A stretch of DNA of 64,000 nucleotides from Alphaproteobacteria bacterium (GTDB lineage: Bacteria > Pseudomonadota > Alphaproteobacteria > Micavibrionales > Micavibrionaceae). The translations under genes and the position numbers were made by a program. The DNA is taken from positions 36,914 to 100,913 of the forward strand of contig JASBUS010000061.1 in assembly GCA_030147745.1 (NCBI GenBank), in the 5' to 3' direction. Below the pieces are notes generated by a model, which made no database searches, was not told the DNA's origin, and saw only the letters and a program-made list of their open reading frames with translations. This document shows, piece after piece, positions 9,121-17,716 of this stretch (its first letter is position 1; each line of letters starts with the position of its first letter).

Positions 9121-10830
9121 ATGGCACACGTAGCTGCTAATCTTAAAGACCGAGAAGACTCACTTGAGTTTGCGTCACTTTTGGCGGAATCACTCGGCGA
9201 AACACAAAATTTTGAAGGTAAGGTTGTTAAAGGTAAAGTCGTTGGCTTTGAATCTGACCTTGCTGTAATCGATGTCGGTTTGAAATCAGAAGGCCGTGTC
9301 GAACTACGCGAATTCACAAAACCTGGCGAAGAGCTAGACCTTAACATCGGTGACGTTGTTGAAGTCTTCATCGAGCGTATGGAAGGCCGCGATGGCATGA
9401 CTTCCCTAAGCCGTGAAAAAGCACGTCGTGAAGAAGCTTGGGTTGAACTTGAAAAATCACACGAAGCTGGCGAACGCGTTACAGGTATTATCTTTAGCCG
9501 CGTTAAAGGTGGTTTCACTGTTGATCTTGGTGGCGCGGTTGCGTTCCTACCGGGTTCACAAGTTGACATCCGTCCAGTCCGTGACGTATCTCCATTGATG
9601 GGTACGCCTCAACCATTCTACGTTCTTAAGATGGACAAAACACGCGGGAACATCGTTGTTTCACGTCGTGCTGTTCTTGAAGAAAGCCGCGCAGAAGCAC
9701 GTACAGACCTCATGGAAAATCTTGGCGAAGGTCAGGTTCTTCAGGGTGTTGTTAAAAACATCACAGACTACGGTGCGTTCATCGACCTTGGTGGTGTTGA
9801 CGGTCTTCTACACGTTACAGACATCTCTTGGAAACGCGTTAACCACCCTTCAGAAGTACTTGAAGTTGGTAAATCAGTTGACGTACAAGTTATTCGTTAC
9901 AACGAAGATACAGGCCGTATCTCTCTTGGCATGAAACAACTTGAACAAGATCCTTGGGAAGGCGTTGCAGCGAAATACGTTGTTGGCTCTAAATTCACAG
10001 GTCGCGTTACAAACATCACTGATTACGGTGCGTTTGTTGAACTTGGCGGTGGCATCGAAGGTCTTGTACACGTTTCTGAAATGTCTTGGACTAAGAAAAA
10101 CGCACACCCAGGTAAAATCGTTTCTACTTCTCAAGAAGTTGAAGTTATGGTTTTGGATGTGGATCAAGAAAAACGCCGTATCTCTTTGGGTATCAAGCAG
10201 TGTCAAGATAACCCATGGACAAGCTTCGCAGCGAACCACAAAGTTGGCCAAGAGCTTGAAGGCGAAATCCGTAACATCACAGAGTTCGGCCTATTCGTTG
10301 GCATGCCTGGTGATATTGACGGCATGGTTCACCTTTCAGACGTATCTTGGGATGACCAAAGCGAAGACGCATTGAAAGCCTTCAACAAAGGTGATTCAGT
10401 GAAAGTTAAGATCCTTGACATCGACGCTGAAAAAGAGCGCGTTGCCCTAGGTATCAAGCAATTGTCTAAAGACCCATATGCAGGTGCACTAGATGGCGTT
10501 GCCAAAGGTGCGGTTGTAACAGGTACAATTACAGAAGTTAACGACAAAGGCGTTGAAGTTTCTGTAAATGACAAGCTAACTGGCTTCATCAAGAAAGCTG
10601 ATCTATCTCGTGAGCGTTCAGAGCAACGCCCAGATCGTTTCGCTGTTGGTGAAAAAGTTGACGCAAAAGTTATCTCTATGGATGCAAAATCTCACAAGCT
10701 TGGCCTGTCTATCAAGGCACGCGAACTTGATGAAGACAAGAAAGCAATGGAAGAATTCGGTTCAACTGAATCTGGTGCTTCTCTTGGTGATATTCTTGGT
10801 GCCGCACTTGGTGAAGGCGACAAGAAATAA
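9121..10830 (+). CDS. rpsA: 30S ribosomal protein S1
   Basis: Ribosomal protein S1 binds mRNA and helps place it on the 30S subunit for initiation. The 569-residue protein shows the six S1/OB domains. The last four carry the clearest repeats: GVVKNITDYGAFIDLGGVDGLLHVTDISW, then GRVTNITDYGAFVELGGG, then GEIRNITEFGLFVGMPGD, then a more divergent GTITEVNDKGVEVSV. The first two are the ribosome-binding type. Codon use is strongly biased, unlike most neighbours, as expected for a very highly expressed gene. It is followed by a strong terminator. The usual proteobacterial neighbours cmk and ihfB are absent. Confidence 0.97.
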   Translation: MAHVAANLKDREDSLEFASLLAESLGETQNFEGKVVKGKVVGFESDLAVIDVGLKSEGRVELREFTKPGEELDLNIGDVVEVFIERMEGRDGMTSLSREKARREEAWVELEKSHEAGERVTGIIFSRVKGGFTVDLGGAVAFLPGSQVDIRPVRDVSPLMGTPQPFYVLKMDKTRGNIVVSRRAVLEESRAEARTDLMENLGEGQVLQGVVKNITDYGAFIDLGGVDGLLHVTDISWKRVNHPSEVLEVGKSVDVQVIRYNEDTGRISLGMKQLEQDPWEGVAAKYVVGSKFTGRVTNITDYGAFVELGGGIEGLVHVSEMSWTKKNAHPGKIVSTSQEVEVMVLDVDQEKRRISLGIKQCQDNPWTSFAANHKVGQELEGEIRNITEFGLFVGMPGDIDGMVHLSDVSWDDQSEDALKAFNKGDSVKVKILDIDAEKERVALGIKQLSKDPYAGALDGVAKGAVVTGTITEVNDKGVEVSVNDKLTGFIKKADLSRERSEQRPDRFAVGEKVDAKVISMDAKSHKLGLSIKARELDEDKKAMEEFGSTESGASLGDILGAALGEGDKK

Positions 10831-10852
10831 TCCTTGCTGATTAAAGAATAAT

Positions 10853-10889
10853 AAAAAGCCCCGCTAGCCCAGCTATGCGGGGCTTTTTT
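10853..10889 (+). terminator. rho-independent terminator after rpsA
   Basis: AAAAGCCCCGC, a 12-nt loop and GCGGGGCTTTTTT form a strong GC-rich stem followed by a T tract, 23 nt after the rpsA stop. The 217 nt from here to pyrF hold only a weak 30-codon open frame on the minus strand and no clear gene. Confidence 0.93.
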
Positions 10890-11106
10890 GTATCTTTTTG
10901 CGCCGCCCACAACTTAATTTAATTCGCTATATGAATCCATGCATCCACGTATAATCCACCAAAGCCTGAAGGAATTGAATCTCCAAGATAAACTAATTTT
11001 TTATAAATCATTTTTGACGACGCTATAGAAAAAGATAAATACAAACAAGCTTGGCGCATGAATTCTTTTACGTTAAAATTAAGAAGAAACAAGAGAGTAT
11101 AATACT

Positions 11107-11814
11107 ATGCCAAATCGTCCCAAAATCTATTGTGCCTGTGATGTCCCTGACCTACATTCTGCGTTAAATTTGGCGCAGCAAATGGATGGCCTACCGATCG
11201 GCATTAAACTTGGCCTTGAATTTTTCATGGGTGAAGGCTTAAACGGCGTTGCGACCATTCGCCGTAAACATCCAGACACCAGTATTTTCCTCGACCTCAA
11301 ATTCCATGATATTCCTAATACCGTGGCCAGCGCATTACGCGTCATCAGCGACATTGGCGTTGATTACACCAACCTACATGCCTCAGGCGGGTTAGAGATG
11401 ATGCAGCGCGCCCTAGACGCCGTAAACAGCGTTCCAAACCCTGCGCGTTTGTTGGCCGTGACCGTCCTGACCGCACTTGATGACGATGCCCTTGGCGCCG
11501 TTGGCCAGCAAGTTCCTGTGGCAGACCAAGTCGCGCGCCTTGCCCTTCTGACGCAGCAAGCCGGTCTTGCAGGCGTTGTCTGTTCAGCGCATGAAATATT
11601 GCCGCTACGCGCAGCCTGCGGTAATGACTTTATTTTAATGACGCCGGGCATCCGCCCTGAAGGCAGCGCAAATGACGATCAGAAACGGGTCATGACCCCA
11701 CGTGACGCGTTATTAGCGGGCACTACACATATGGTGATCGGCCGCCCGATCACCCAAAGTGACAACCCACGTCAAGCCGCAGAAGATATCCTTGAAAGCA
11801 TCCTGAATGCCTAA
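11107..11814 (+). CDS. pyrF: orotidine 5'-phosphate decarboxylase
   Basis: Decarboxylates OMP to UMP, the last step of de novo pyrimidine synthesis. The 235-residue TIM-barrel protein has the catalytic DLKFHD segment (Asp63, Lys65, Asp68 of the D-K-D charged network), the substrate-phosphate loop MTPGIRPEG and GRPITQ near the C-terminus. The initial CDVPD contains the substrate-binding aspartate. It overlaps trpF by 8 nt, so the two are translationally coupled. pyrF next to trpF is a known arrangement in alphaproteobacteria, although trpB and trpA do not follow here. Confidence 0.95.
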   Translation: MPNRPKIYCACDVPDLHSALNLAQQMDGLPIGIKLGLEFFMGEGLNGVATIRRKHPDTSIFLDLKFHDIPNTVASALRVISDIGVDYTNLHASGGLEMMQRALDAVNSVPNPARLLAVTVLTALDDDALGAVGQQVPVADQVARLALLTQQAGLAGVVCSAHEILPLRAACGNDFILMTPGIRPEGSANDDQKRVMTPRDALLAGTTHMVIGRPITQSDNPRQAAEDILESILNA

Positions 11815-12454
11815 AGATACGCGCATTAAAATCTGCGGCATTAAGACACAGGCTGCGTTACAAAGCTGCATCACCTATGGCGCAGATTTTATCGGCTTCG
11901 TGTTTTATCCGCGCTCACCCCGCGCAATAGATGTAGAGACACTCAAAACACTTAGCGCCCAAACGCCCGCCCCCATCCAAAAAGTCGGTTTATTCGTTGA
12001 TGCTGATGATCAACTAATCAAAGATACTGCACCTTATCTTGATATTATACAGTTACACGGGAACGAAACACCCGCGCGCTGCGCCGAGGTTAAAACCCTA
12101 AGCGGCAAGGCGATTATGAAGGCGCTCGCTATTAAAACGGCGCATGACCTGACGCAAATTAGCGCCTATGAACCAATATGCGACTGGCTGCTTTTTGACG
12201 CTAAACCCAGTGATGACAAGACTTCGCTGCCTGGCGGCAATGGTTTAAGCTTCGATTGGACGATTTTGAACGATCAAAAATTTACCAAACCATGGATGCT
12301 TGCAGGCGGCCTGACCCCCAAGAATGTGCGCACGGCCGTAAACAGTTTACACCCTGACGCCGTTGACGTGTCATCAGGCGTCGAAGCGCTTGTTGGTGAA
12401 AAAGATGATCAGAAAATTGCCGCCTTTATCGCTGCGGCAAAAGCGCAAAATTAA
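11807..12454 (+). CDS. trpF: phosphoribosylanthranilate isomerase
   Basis: Isomerises N-(5-phosphoribosyl)anthranilate to CdRP in tryptophan synthesis. The family features are the catalytic cysteine in KICGIK (Cys10), IQLHGNE in the middle, LFDAKP with the catalytic aspartate, and the phosphate-binding LAGGLTPKNV and VDVSSGVE segments. The 215-residue length is normal. It starts inside pyrF and ends overlapping the stop of the convergent MFS gene by 4 nt. trpBA is not adjacent, so the tryptophan pathway is split in this genome. Confidence 0.94.
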   Translation: MPKDTRIKICGIKTQAALQSCITYGADFIGFVFYPRSPRAIDVETLKTLSAQTPAPIQKVGLFVDADDQLIKDTAPYLDIIQLHGNETPARCAEVKTLSGKAIMKALAIKTAHDLTQISAYEPICDWLLFDAKPSDDKTSLPGGNGLSFDWTILNDQKFTKPWMLAGGLTPKNVRTAVNSLHPDAVDVSSGVEALVGEKDDQKIAAFIAAAKAQN

Positions 12455-13680
12455 ACAGCCGGACTACGGCGGCGTATATGTTTCGCGGCGAAAGCGCGGC
12501 TTTGACTGGTCGTCAATAACATCGCTGCTGACAGCAAGATTGAGAAGACAATATACGAATTGAGCGACCAAAAGAGTAGCGGCACCGCAACCAAAGTTGC
12601 CGCAAGTCGGCCAACCCCTAATGAAAATTCACGCAAGGCAAGTTTAAAGATTGAACGCTGACGATACCAACGGCTCGCCAAACCCATGCTGAAGAAATGC
12701 TGACCCGCCGTCCAAAACATCGATGAAAACGCATAAAGCATTGGCGTCTGCATAAATAACCAAGGCAGCCACCCCAAACATTTAAGGCCAATGCCAATTT
12801 CAAGATCATGATTTTGATTGCCATTACCATGGTCAACCTTATTCGCTAAATGCCCAACAATAGGGGACACCAATAATTTCAAACCAATCTTCGCCGCGCC
12901 CAATAAACCAACGCCCATCGCGCTAACCGACATAAATTTGAGCCAAACAGGGGCAAGAAAATCCGCCGTGATTTGGAATGCACCTTCATAGGCGGTCGCA
13001 CAAATATTACGGCGCTGACTTTTAAATGTTTCAAGCGAGAAAGATTCGCCCGCACTGAAAAACACCATATGCATTTCACCGCGGCAAATTTTACGATAAA
13101 GCAGGCCAACAACAATCGCCGTACCAATAAACATTGTGCTTAAACTAAACACCATGGCAACCATATGCAGATCATAGGTTAAAAATACACCGCCAAGCAC
13201 ACTACCGAGTAATACACCTGCCGTAACACCTGCATCCGCCATACAAACTTCATTCGCGGCGTTATGGTCGCTCACGGAAAAAGACATCATTAAATGAAAC
13301 AACGCCCAATAACTGGCAACTGAAACCGAAAAAAGCAATGTTTGCAGCCACACAGGGCTACCGCTATCAAGGCTTAAGAAAATACCGCCGAGCACTAATT
13401 GTGAAGACAGCACCAAAAGCGCATAGGCTTTAAAAGAAATCTTCGTCGAAAGCCACAGCATGATCGGCATGATGACCATCGAAATACCCAAGGCGCGGAC
13501 AATAAAATGTTCCATCACGGGCCACATGCCAAGTGACGCAAAATCAAAGATCAAAAACAGCGTCATCGCCGTCATACCCGTTAATGCGACAAAAGCCCCT
13601 AAATAGAGGATACAGAGCGATAAGCTCTGAAATGGCGCAATAAAGGCGGCGTGAATCATGTGGAATAATTTGTCTTTCAT
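12451..13680 (-). CDS. MFS-type membrane transporter
   Basis: A 409-residue protein with about twelve hydrophobic helices in two groups of six separated by a polar loop (CRGEMHMVFFSAGESFSLETFKSQRR). This is the architecture of the major facilitator superfamily. The short loop between the first helices is degenerate and I see no clear GxxxDRxGRR motif, so the subfamily and substrate are unknown. It is transcribed divergently from a thioesterase gene and shares that 148-nt intergenic region. Its stop overlaps that of trpF. Confidence 0.7.
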   Translation of the reverse strand: MKDKLFHMIHAAFIAPFQSLSLCILYLGAFVALTGMTAMTLFLIFDFASLGMWPVMEHFIVRALGISMVIMPIMLWLSTKISFKAYALLVLSSQLVLGGIFLSLDSGSPVWLQTLLFSVSVASYWALFHLMMSFSVSDHNAANEVCMADAGVTAGVLLGSVLGGVFLTYDLHMVAMVFSLSTMFIGTAIVVGLLYRKICRGEMHMVFFSAGESFSLETFKSQRRNICATAYEGAFQITADFLAPVWLKFMSVSAMGVGLLGAAKIGLKLLVSPIVGHLANKVDHGNGNQNHDLEIGIGLKCLGWLPWLFMQTPMLYAFSSMFWTAGQHFFSMGLASRWYRQRSIFKLALREFSLGVGRLAATLVAVPLLFWSLNSYIVFSILLSAAMLLTTSQSRAFAAKHIRRRSPAV

Positions 13681-13762
13681 AACGCCATCTTATCTTGGTA
13701 AGATTAATGCATTCTTAATTTTTCGACGTGAAGTTCAACTAATTTCGGGAGGAATTGTGTTC

Positions 13763-13791
13763 TTTTATTACGCTTGATTATAGCATATAAT
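13763..13791 (+). promoter_or_regulatory. candidate promoter of the thioesterase gene
   Basis: A perfect TATAAT (13786-13791) lies 37 nt before the chosen ATG of the thioesterase, with only a weak TTTTAT-like -35 17 nt upstream. Further upstream, GGGAGGA precedes a GTG that opens a six-codon frame ending in TGA. That frame matches the thioesterase phase but is blocked by two stops, and it would lie upstream of this transcript. Confidence 0.3.
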
Positions 13792-13828
13792 TGACCATCT
13801 GAAATCTGAATCTACATTGCGCAAAATC

Positions 13829-14401
13829 ATGAATCTTTACTTCCGCCTTCTCCGAATTTTATTGCTCCATTATATCTGCAAAAAAACGCTGCATCCGATT
13901 ACAGCGGCAAGTGCATTAACTTTCCGCGTGTGGCCATTTGATTTGGACATTAATGGACATATGAATAACGCGCGCTACCTCGCGCTGATGGATTTAGGTC
14001 GCCTTGATTTAATCCTCAAAAGCGGTATGTTTAAAAAGACCCTCGACAATAAATGGATCCCTGTTTTAGGGGCGAGCACGATACGTTACCGCATCCCACT
14101 TTTCCCATTTCAAAAAGTCAAAATGACCACAGAAGTTAAATATTGGGATGAGGGTTGGTTTTATATGGAACAGCGTTTCATCATCCAAGGCGGCAAGAAA
14201 GACGGCGCGGTTGCCGCAATTGCCCTTGTGAAAGGTGGCTTCTTTGATAAAGGCGACAGTAAAAAATTGCTCGAATCACAAAAATTCATTGATGCCGCAG
14301 GCGATGATAACCGTCCAAAACCTGAATTGGATGAATATTTGGCAAGCTGGATTAAAGCGGAATCAGACTTACAAAATGTAACCGCGCAAGATAAAGCCTA
14401 A
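13829..14401 (+). CDS. acyl-CoA thioesterase, hotdog fold (4HBT/THEM6-like)
   Basis: A 190-residue hotdog-fold thioesterase-like protein. The key segment is DLDINGHMNNARYL (residues 38-51), with the aspartate, HMNN and tyrosine typical of 4HBT thioesterases, followed by the long helix MDLGRLDLIL. The later strands (VKMTTEVKYWDEGWFYMEQRFII) fit the fold. The hydrophobic N-terminus resembles the THEM6-like group. I chose the ATG at 13829; a TTG four codons earlier is possible. No strong ribosome-binding site is visible. It would hydrolyse an acyl-CoA of unknown chain. Its end is 2 nt from the convergent gene. Confidence 0.75.
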   Translation: MNLYFRLLRILLLHYICKKTLHPITAASALTFRVWPFDLDINGHMNNARYLALMDLGRLDLILKSGMFKKTLDNKWIPVLGASTIRYRIPLFPFQKVKMTTEVKYWDEGWFYMEQRFIIQGGKKDGAVAAIALVKGGFFDKGDSKKLLESQKFIDAAGDDNRPKPELDEYLASWIKAESDLQNVTAQDKA

Positions 14402-14403
14402 GT

Positions 14404-15078
14404 TTAAAATTCAAAACTTACGCGCGCCGCCACCCCGACATCGACCTTTTTATCTTCGGTATTATATTCAACCGATGGGCCAATACGGAGGTTCAAATCC
14501 TGACCGTTATAAATAACATCATGCAGTAATTCGTTACGCAAGGTTAAGCCTTGGTCTTGTGAGAACATCGCCTGCGCCAAGTTGGTCAGACAGCCTTTTT
14601 GAATAAAGCCCGTACATTCGTCTTTCGAGAAATCATAATCTGCACGTGTACGCGCATAAAATCCACTTTTCTCACCATCAAAGGCCTGACGATAACCAAC
14701 TTCCCCACGCAGGTTCAAATGATTTTCCATCATATTGGCTTCCGCCTGAATACCAATTGATGATGTAATGCCGCCCGCGCGCGTGGCATAAAGGACATCC
14801 GCCACGGCATTGACGCGATAATCTAAATCACCACCTGCTGTTTTTTCTTCAATAAGGTTTTTTGTCCCGCGCATCCCGATTTGGGCATCACCATCAAAAC
14901 TCACACCGCCATAGATTTCAACGCTGTAATCTGCATCCTCAGGCACGATATCCATCTGCGCACCAACCAGCTGACTGCCAATCGCTTCTGCGCCAAAACC
15001 TTGCATATCCATTGTGTCATTCACCCCGACAAAACCAACGGATGTTTCAACACTGTCTTTCTTTTCTTCTTCAGCCAT
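14404..15078 (-). CDS. hypothetical beta-rich, outer-membrane-like protein, 224 aa
   Basis: Unrecognised. From about residue 50 the chain consists of alternating polar/hydrophobic strands (YSVEIYGGVSFDGDAQIGM, LDYRVNAVADVLYATR, LNLRIGPSVEYNTEDKKVDVGVAARVSFEF). It ends in phenylalanine, as outer-membrane beta barrels do. However, the N-terminus (MAEEEKKDSVETSVGF) is acidic and has no signal peptide, and an in-frame TAA lies just upstream, so no longer start exists. There are two cysteines (ECTGF, GCLTN). Either the signal-encoding 5' part has been lost or this is a soluble beta protein. Confidence 0.6.
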   Translation of the reverse strand: MAEEEKKDSVETSVGFVGVNDTMDMQGFGAEAIGSQLVGAQMDIVPEDADYSVEIYGGVSFDGDAQIGMRGTKNLIEEKTAGGDLDYRVNAVADVLYATRAGGITSSIGIQAEANMMENHLNLRGEVGYRQAFDGEKSGFYARTRADYDFSKDECTGFIQKGCLTNLAQAMFSQDQGLTLRNELLHDVIYNGQDLNLRIGPSVEYNTEDKKVDVGVAARVSFEF

Positions 15079-15231
15079 AACGGCACCACCACTACATTAG
15101 TAAATATAATTATCTGGATTATAGCCGCGCAAATATGAAAATCCCCTTAACAGCCGTGAAAATTGTGGACGCCATATTTTGACCAGATCGCCGCCCTTGT
15201 CGATTTTCAGGAAACTGTTAACATCATCAGC

Positions 15232-15672
15232 ATGAAATGTGTCATCGAACCAGATTGCATCTTAAGCGGCCTTAGCCACAAGAAAAATGCGGAACATAGC
15301 CTTCTGCATGCCCTTGCGGATGGGCGCTTTCGTTTACTGCTTTCTGCGCCGCTGCTTTATGCCTATGAACAGGCATTATATGATGCGCGTCATGACATTG
15401 GCCTAAAATTCCGCGAAATTGAAGAAACCCTATCTTTCTTCGCCGCTCATGCGGATTATGTGCCCTGCCATCCGCTTTGGCATGCGCAAATGAACAAACC
15501 AGAAAAAGATTTAACCATTAGCTGCGCTTATATCGGCGGGGCGGATATGGTCATTGTCGCCCGCCCAGATTTATACAAGGCCGCGACCGATAAATTAAAC
15601 ATACAGGTTTTAAACGCGAAAAAAGCCGTCAAAGCCCTAACGCCCCCTGTAAAGAAACGAAAGGCCGCTTAA
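15232..15672 (+). CDS. PIN-domain toxin (COG1569-like)
   Basis: A putative ribonuclease toxin of 146 residues. The N-terminus MKCVIEPDCILSGL matches the first strand of PIN domains (VxDxNxxxSAL) with the conserved aspartate in EPDC, followed by helix LSAPLLYAYEQAL carrying the second acidic position. The C-terminal DPdD-type motif is degenerate (KPEKDLTISCAYIGGADMVIVARPDLY). I chose the ATG at 15232 because it begins the fold directly; a TTG at 15163 would add 23 residues. The partner antitoxin starts 1 nt after its stop, so toxin precedes antitoxin. Confidence 0.65.
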   Translation: MKCVIEPDCILSGLSHKKNAEHSLLHALADGRFRLLLSAPLLYAYEQALYDARHDIGLKFREIEETLSFFAAHADYVPCHPLWHAQMNKPEKDLTISCAYIGGADMVIVARPDLYKAATDKLNIQVLNAKKAVKALTPPVKKRKAA

Positions 15673-15673
15673 G

Positions 15674-15886
15674 ATGAGTCAATATCCCCTACGTCTACCA
15701 GAATCATTGATGCGCGCCACAAAACGCGCTGCCAAGGCAGATAAAACATCCATCAACCAATTCATCATCACAGCGATTGCCGAAAAAGTCGCGGCGCTAG
15801 AAACAGAAGCGATGCTTGAAAAACGCGCTATCATGGCCGACAAATCGCGCTTCATAAAATTACTAGATAACGTGAAGGAAGATTAA
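15674..15886 (+). CDS. ribbon-helix-helix (HicB/Arc-like) antitoxin
   Basis: A 70-residue protein whose start SQYPLRLPESLMRATKRAAKADKTSINQFIITAIAEKVAAL has the ribbon-helix-helix pattern: a short beta strand (YPLRLP) followed by two helices, as in Arc/HicB antitoxins. It should bind operator DNA as a dimer and neutralise the upstream PIN toxin through its C-terminal helix (EAMLEKRAIMADKSRFIKLLDNV). AAAGG is 9 nt before the ATG. The gene lies between the toxin (1-nt gap) and arsC (4-nt gap). Confidence 0.72.
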   Translation: MSQYPLRLPESLMRATKRAAKADKTSINQFIITAIAEKVAALETEAMLEKRAIMADKSRFIKLLDNVKED

Positions 15887-15890
15887 GCGG

Positions 15891-16238
15891 ATGAGCATCA
15901 CCATTTACCACAACCCACGCTGTTCAAAATCACGTCAGGCGCTAGGCTTATTGCAGGAGCGCGGCATCACCCCAAATATCGTGGAGTATCTCAACACACC
16001 ACTCAACGAAGGCGACATCAAAAGCCTCGCCGCGTTATTAGGTGTTGAAAATGACCCACGCGCCATGATGCGCACCAAAGAAGACGATTACAAAGCCAAT
16101 AATTTAAAAGAAGCCAATACAGATGCCCTTTTCAAAGCCATGGCCAACTTCCCAAAATTGATTGAACGCCCCATCGTCGTTAAAGGCAACAAAGCCACCA
16201 TCGCCCGCCCACCTGAGAAGGCTTTAGAAATAATTTAA
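15891..16238 (+). CDS. arsC: arsenate reductase (glutaredoxin-coupled ArsC)
   Basis: A 115-residue ArsC-family protein with a thioredoxin-like fold. The catalytic Cys11 is in YHNPRCSKSR, followed by the family pattern VEYLNTP, RTKEDDYK and PKLIERPIVV. It would reduce arsenate to arsenite using glutathione and glutaredoxin. No arsB or arsR is nearby; isolated ArsC proteins of this kind (YfgD/YffB-like) often have no demonstrated arsenic role. Position 4 nt after the antitoxin gene suggests cotranscription with the toxin-antitoxin pair. Confidence 0.85.
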   Translation: MSITIYHNPRCSKSRQALGLLQERGITPNIVEYLNTPLNEGDIKSLAALLGVENDPRAMMRTKEDDYKANNLKEANTDALFKAMANFPKLIERPIVVKGNKATIARPPEKALEII

Positions 16239-16243
16239 GTCGA

Positions 16244-16918
16244 TTAATGTTTCTGCGCAGGCACATGCAGCGCCAGATCAATCGCATAAAGCATATTCAC
16301 AATCGCCTGTGCGCGGTCTTTATGGCTGTTGATATAGTGACTTGCATTTAAAAAGTCACAGCCGGCCTGCACATAAGATGCGCAATTTTCATGATTAACA
16401 TTAGTCTTGCTCATCACGGTGTGTTTATCCATCGGCTTATGTTTGGCAATATCACCAGGGGTTAAAGCTTCACCGAATATGGCGAGGTCTACCGCATCCG
16501 ACACATCAACGATTTTATCGTAATGCGCGCCGATGATTGGGTCACCACCGATGACTCTACGTGCCTCTTCCGCTTTATTGGCGTCAGTAAAAATTACACC
16601 ATCCGCTTTGGCCTGCGCCGCGAGGGTGAGTGAGTTACGCACCAAAAGCACGATACCATTATGCGATGTAATCAACTGTAAACCTTCAAGGATTTTTAGC
16701 GACTCTTCGGCATCACCTTGGGGCACAAATTCAATGATATGACTGTTTTTCTCATATGGTGAGGCATTGATGGATAACAGCGCCAAACGTAAATCGCGCA
16801 CCATATCCATGGCTTTTTTCTCATCGCCTGCACCAAAAGCTTGCTCTTCAATCGTCCAGAACAAACCTGACGGCGCTGCACCTTTTTTCTTTTCTTTATT
16901 CCAGTCTTTTTCGCTCAT
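16244..16918 (-). CDS. thiamine-phosphate synthase-like (ThiE/TenI fold) protein
   Basis: A 224-residue protein. The middle shows a divergent ThiE/TenI pattern: ITSHNGIVLLVRNSLTLAAQAKADGVIFTDANKAEEARRVIGGDPIIGAHYD, comparable with the NDRxDLAxxxGADGVHLGQxDLP and IIGxS segments of thiamine-phosphate synthase. The last part (VQAGCDFLNASHYI) fits the final barrel strand. Key glutamine/histidine positions are replaced, so enzymatic activity is doubtful. It has a long hydrophilic N-terminus (KEKKKGAAPSG). No thi genes are nearby. It lies downstream of the ABC-2 exporter operon on the same strand (11-nt gap). Confidence 0.55.
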   Translation of the reverse strand: MSEKDWNKEKKKGAAPSGLFWTIEEQAFGAGDEKKAMDMVRDLRLALLSINASPYEKNSHIIEFVPQGDAEESLKILEGLQLITSHNGIVLLVRNSLTLAAQAKADGVIFTDANKAEEARRVIGGDPIIGAHYDKIVDVSDAVDLAIFGEALTPGDIAKHKPMDKHTVMSKTNVNHENCASYVQAGCDFLNASHYINSHKDRAQAIVNMLYAIDLALHVPAQKH

Positions 16919-16929
16919 TGCGCACCTAA

Positions 16930-17715
16930 TTAGCCTATGGAGTTGCCTCCTGTATATTTTTGAAGGCCTTTATAAAACACACTCCGTGCGATAAAAGCAA
17001 ATAGAAATGCAACGCCATAAAGCGGGACAAGCAAGATCAGATTTTGCTCTGTAAAAATCTTCACAGGAAGCAAGCTCATAAAGCCAACAGGCACAACCGT
17101 GAAGATAATCACTTTCGCCAACATCGGGAAGCCATGCTGCGGCATAGACGACAAGATGATAATAAATTCAAACAGAGATTCAGATAACGCCGCTGAATTC
17201 GTCCGCCAAAAGCCAATTGACTGCACAATGATAATCAATGAAATAAACAAAATCGCCGCCGCCAATAAACTGGAAAGCAAGAAAAACCATTCCACGACAT
17301 CAAACTGCGCGACATAGCACATAAGGCATAAACCTGTGAGAATATCACCCGTCCCTTGCACACGGCAGTTGGAAAACACGGCAGAGATCAACACACTCCC
17401 CGGGCGGCAGAGATATTTATCAAGCTCCCCACGGTCAATAATCTGGTTCAATATATAACCGCCGCCACATAAAAATGACGTTAGGCCAAAGGCCATGCAA
17501 ACAATCGCGGTCAAGACCATCATTTCGCGCAAGGTCCAGCCATTCAAATTATCGGCGTAATTAAAGAAAAACACCCAGATCATCAAAAAGATAATATTCT
17601 GCACAAACATAAATATTGCAGGAATATAGCTCGTCACCCCTGCGGATAACGCCTCAACCGTATTCGCACGCAAGACCGCTTTGATATATGAGATTTGATT
17701 TATTTTACCGCCCAT
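16930..17715 (-). CDS. ABC-2 exporter permease, COG3694-like
   Basis: One of two membrane subunits of a three-gene exporter. About six hydrophobic helices and the segment DRGELDKYLCRPGSVLISAVFSN are typical of the COG3694 permeases that pair with COG4587 and COG4586 proteins. I chose the ATG at 17715 because GGAG lies 6 nt before it and it follows the previous stop by 1 nt (TGATATG). A longer start at 17736 would overlap the upstream gene. The exported substrate is unknown. Confidence 0.82.
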   Translation of the reverse strand: MGGKINQISYIKAVLRANTVEALSAGVTSYIPAIFMFVQNIIFLMIWVFFFNYADNLNGWTLREMMVLTAIVCMAFGLTSFLCGGGYILNQIIDRGELDKYLCRPGSVLISAVFSNCRVQGTGDILTGLCLMCYVAQFDVVEWFFLLSSLLAAAILFISLIIIVQSIGFWRTNSAALSESLFEFIIILSSMPQHGFPMLAKVIIFTVVPVGFMSLLPVKIFTEQNLILLVPLYGVAFLFAFIARSVFYKGLQKYTGGNSIG

Positions 17716-17716
17716 A

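Noticed and set aside
9413..10375. Several long frames in other phases inside rpsA
   Set aside because: Leu/Ser/Lys-rich shadow frames caused by the strong codon bias of rpsA.
10919..11011. 30-codon minus-strand frame starting MIYKKLVYLGDS between rpsA and pyrF
   Set aside because: Short, no ribosome-binding site, AT-rich surroundings. Upstream in-frame codons are hydrophobic, but no family could be recognised. Could be a gene remnant; not strong enough to list.
13757..13777. GGGAGGA followed by GTG and a six-codon frame upstream of the thioesterase
   Set aside because: It is in the same phase as the thioesterase but blocked by TGA and TAG, and the likely promoter lies downstream of it, so it is probably chance.
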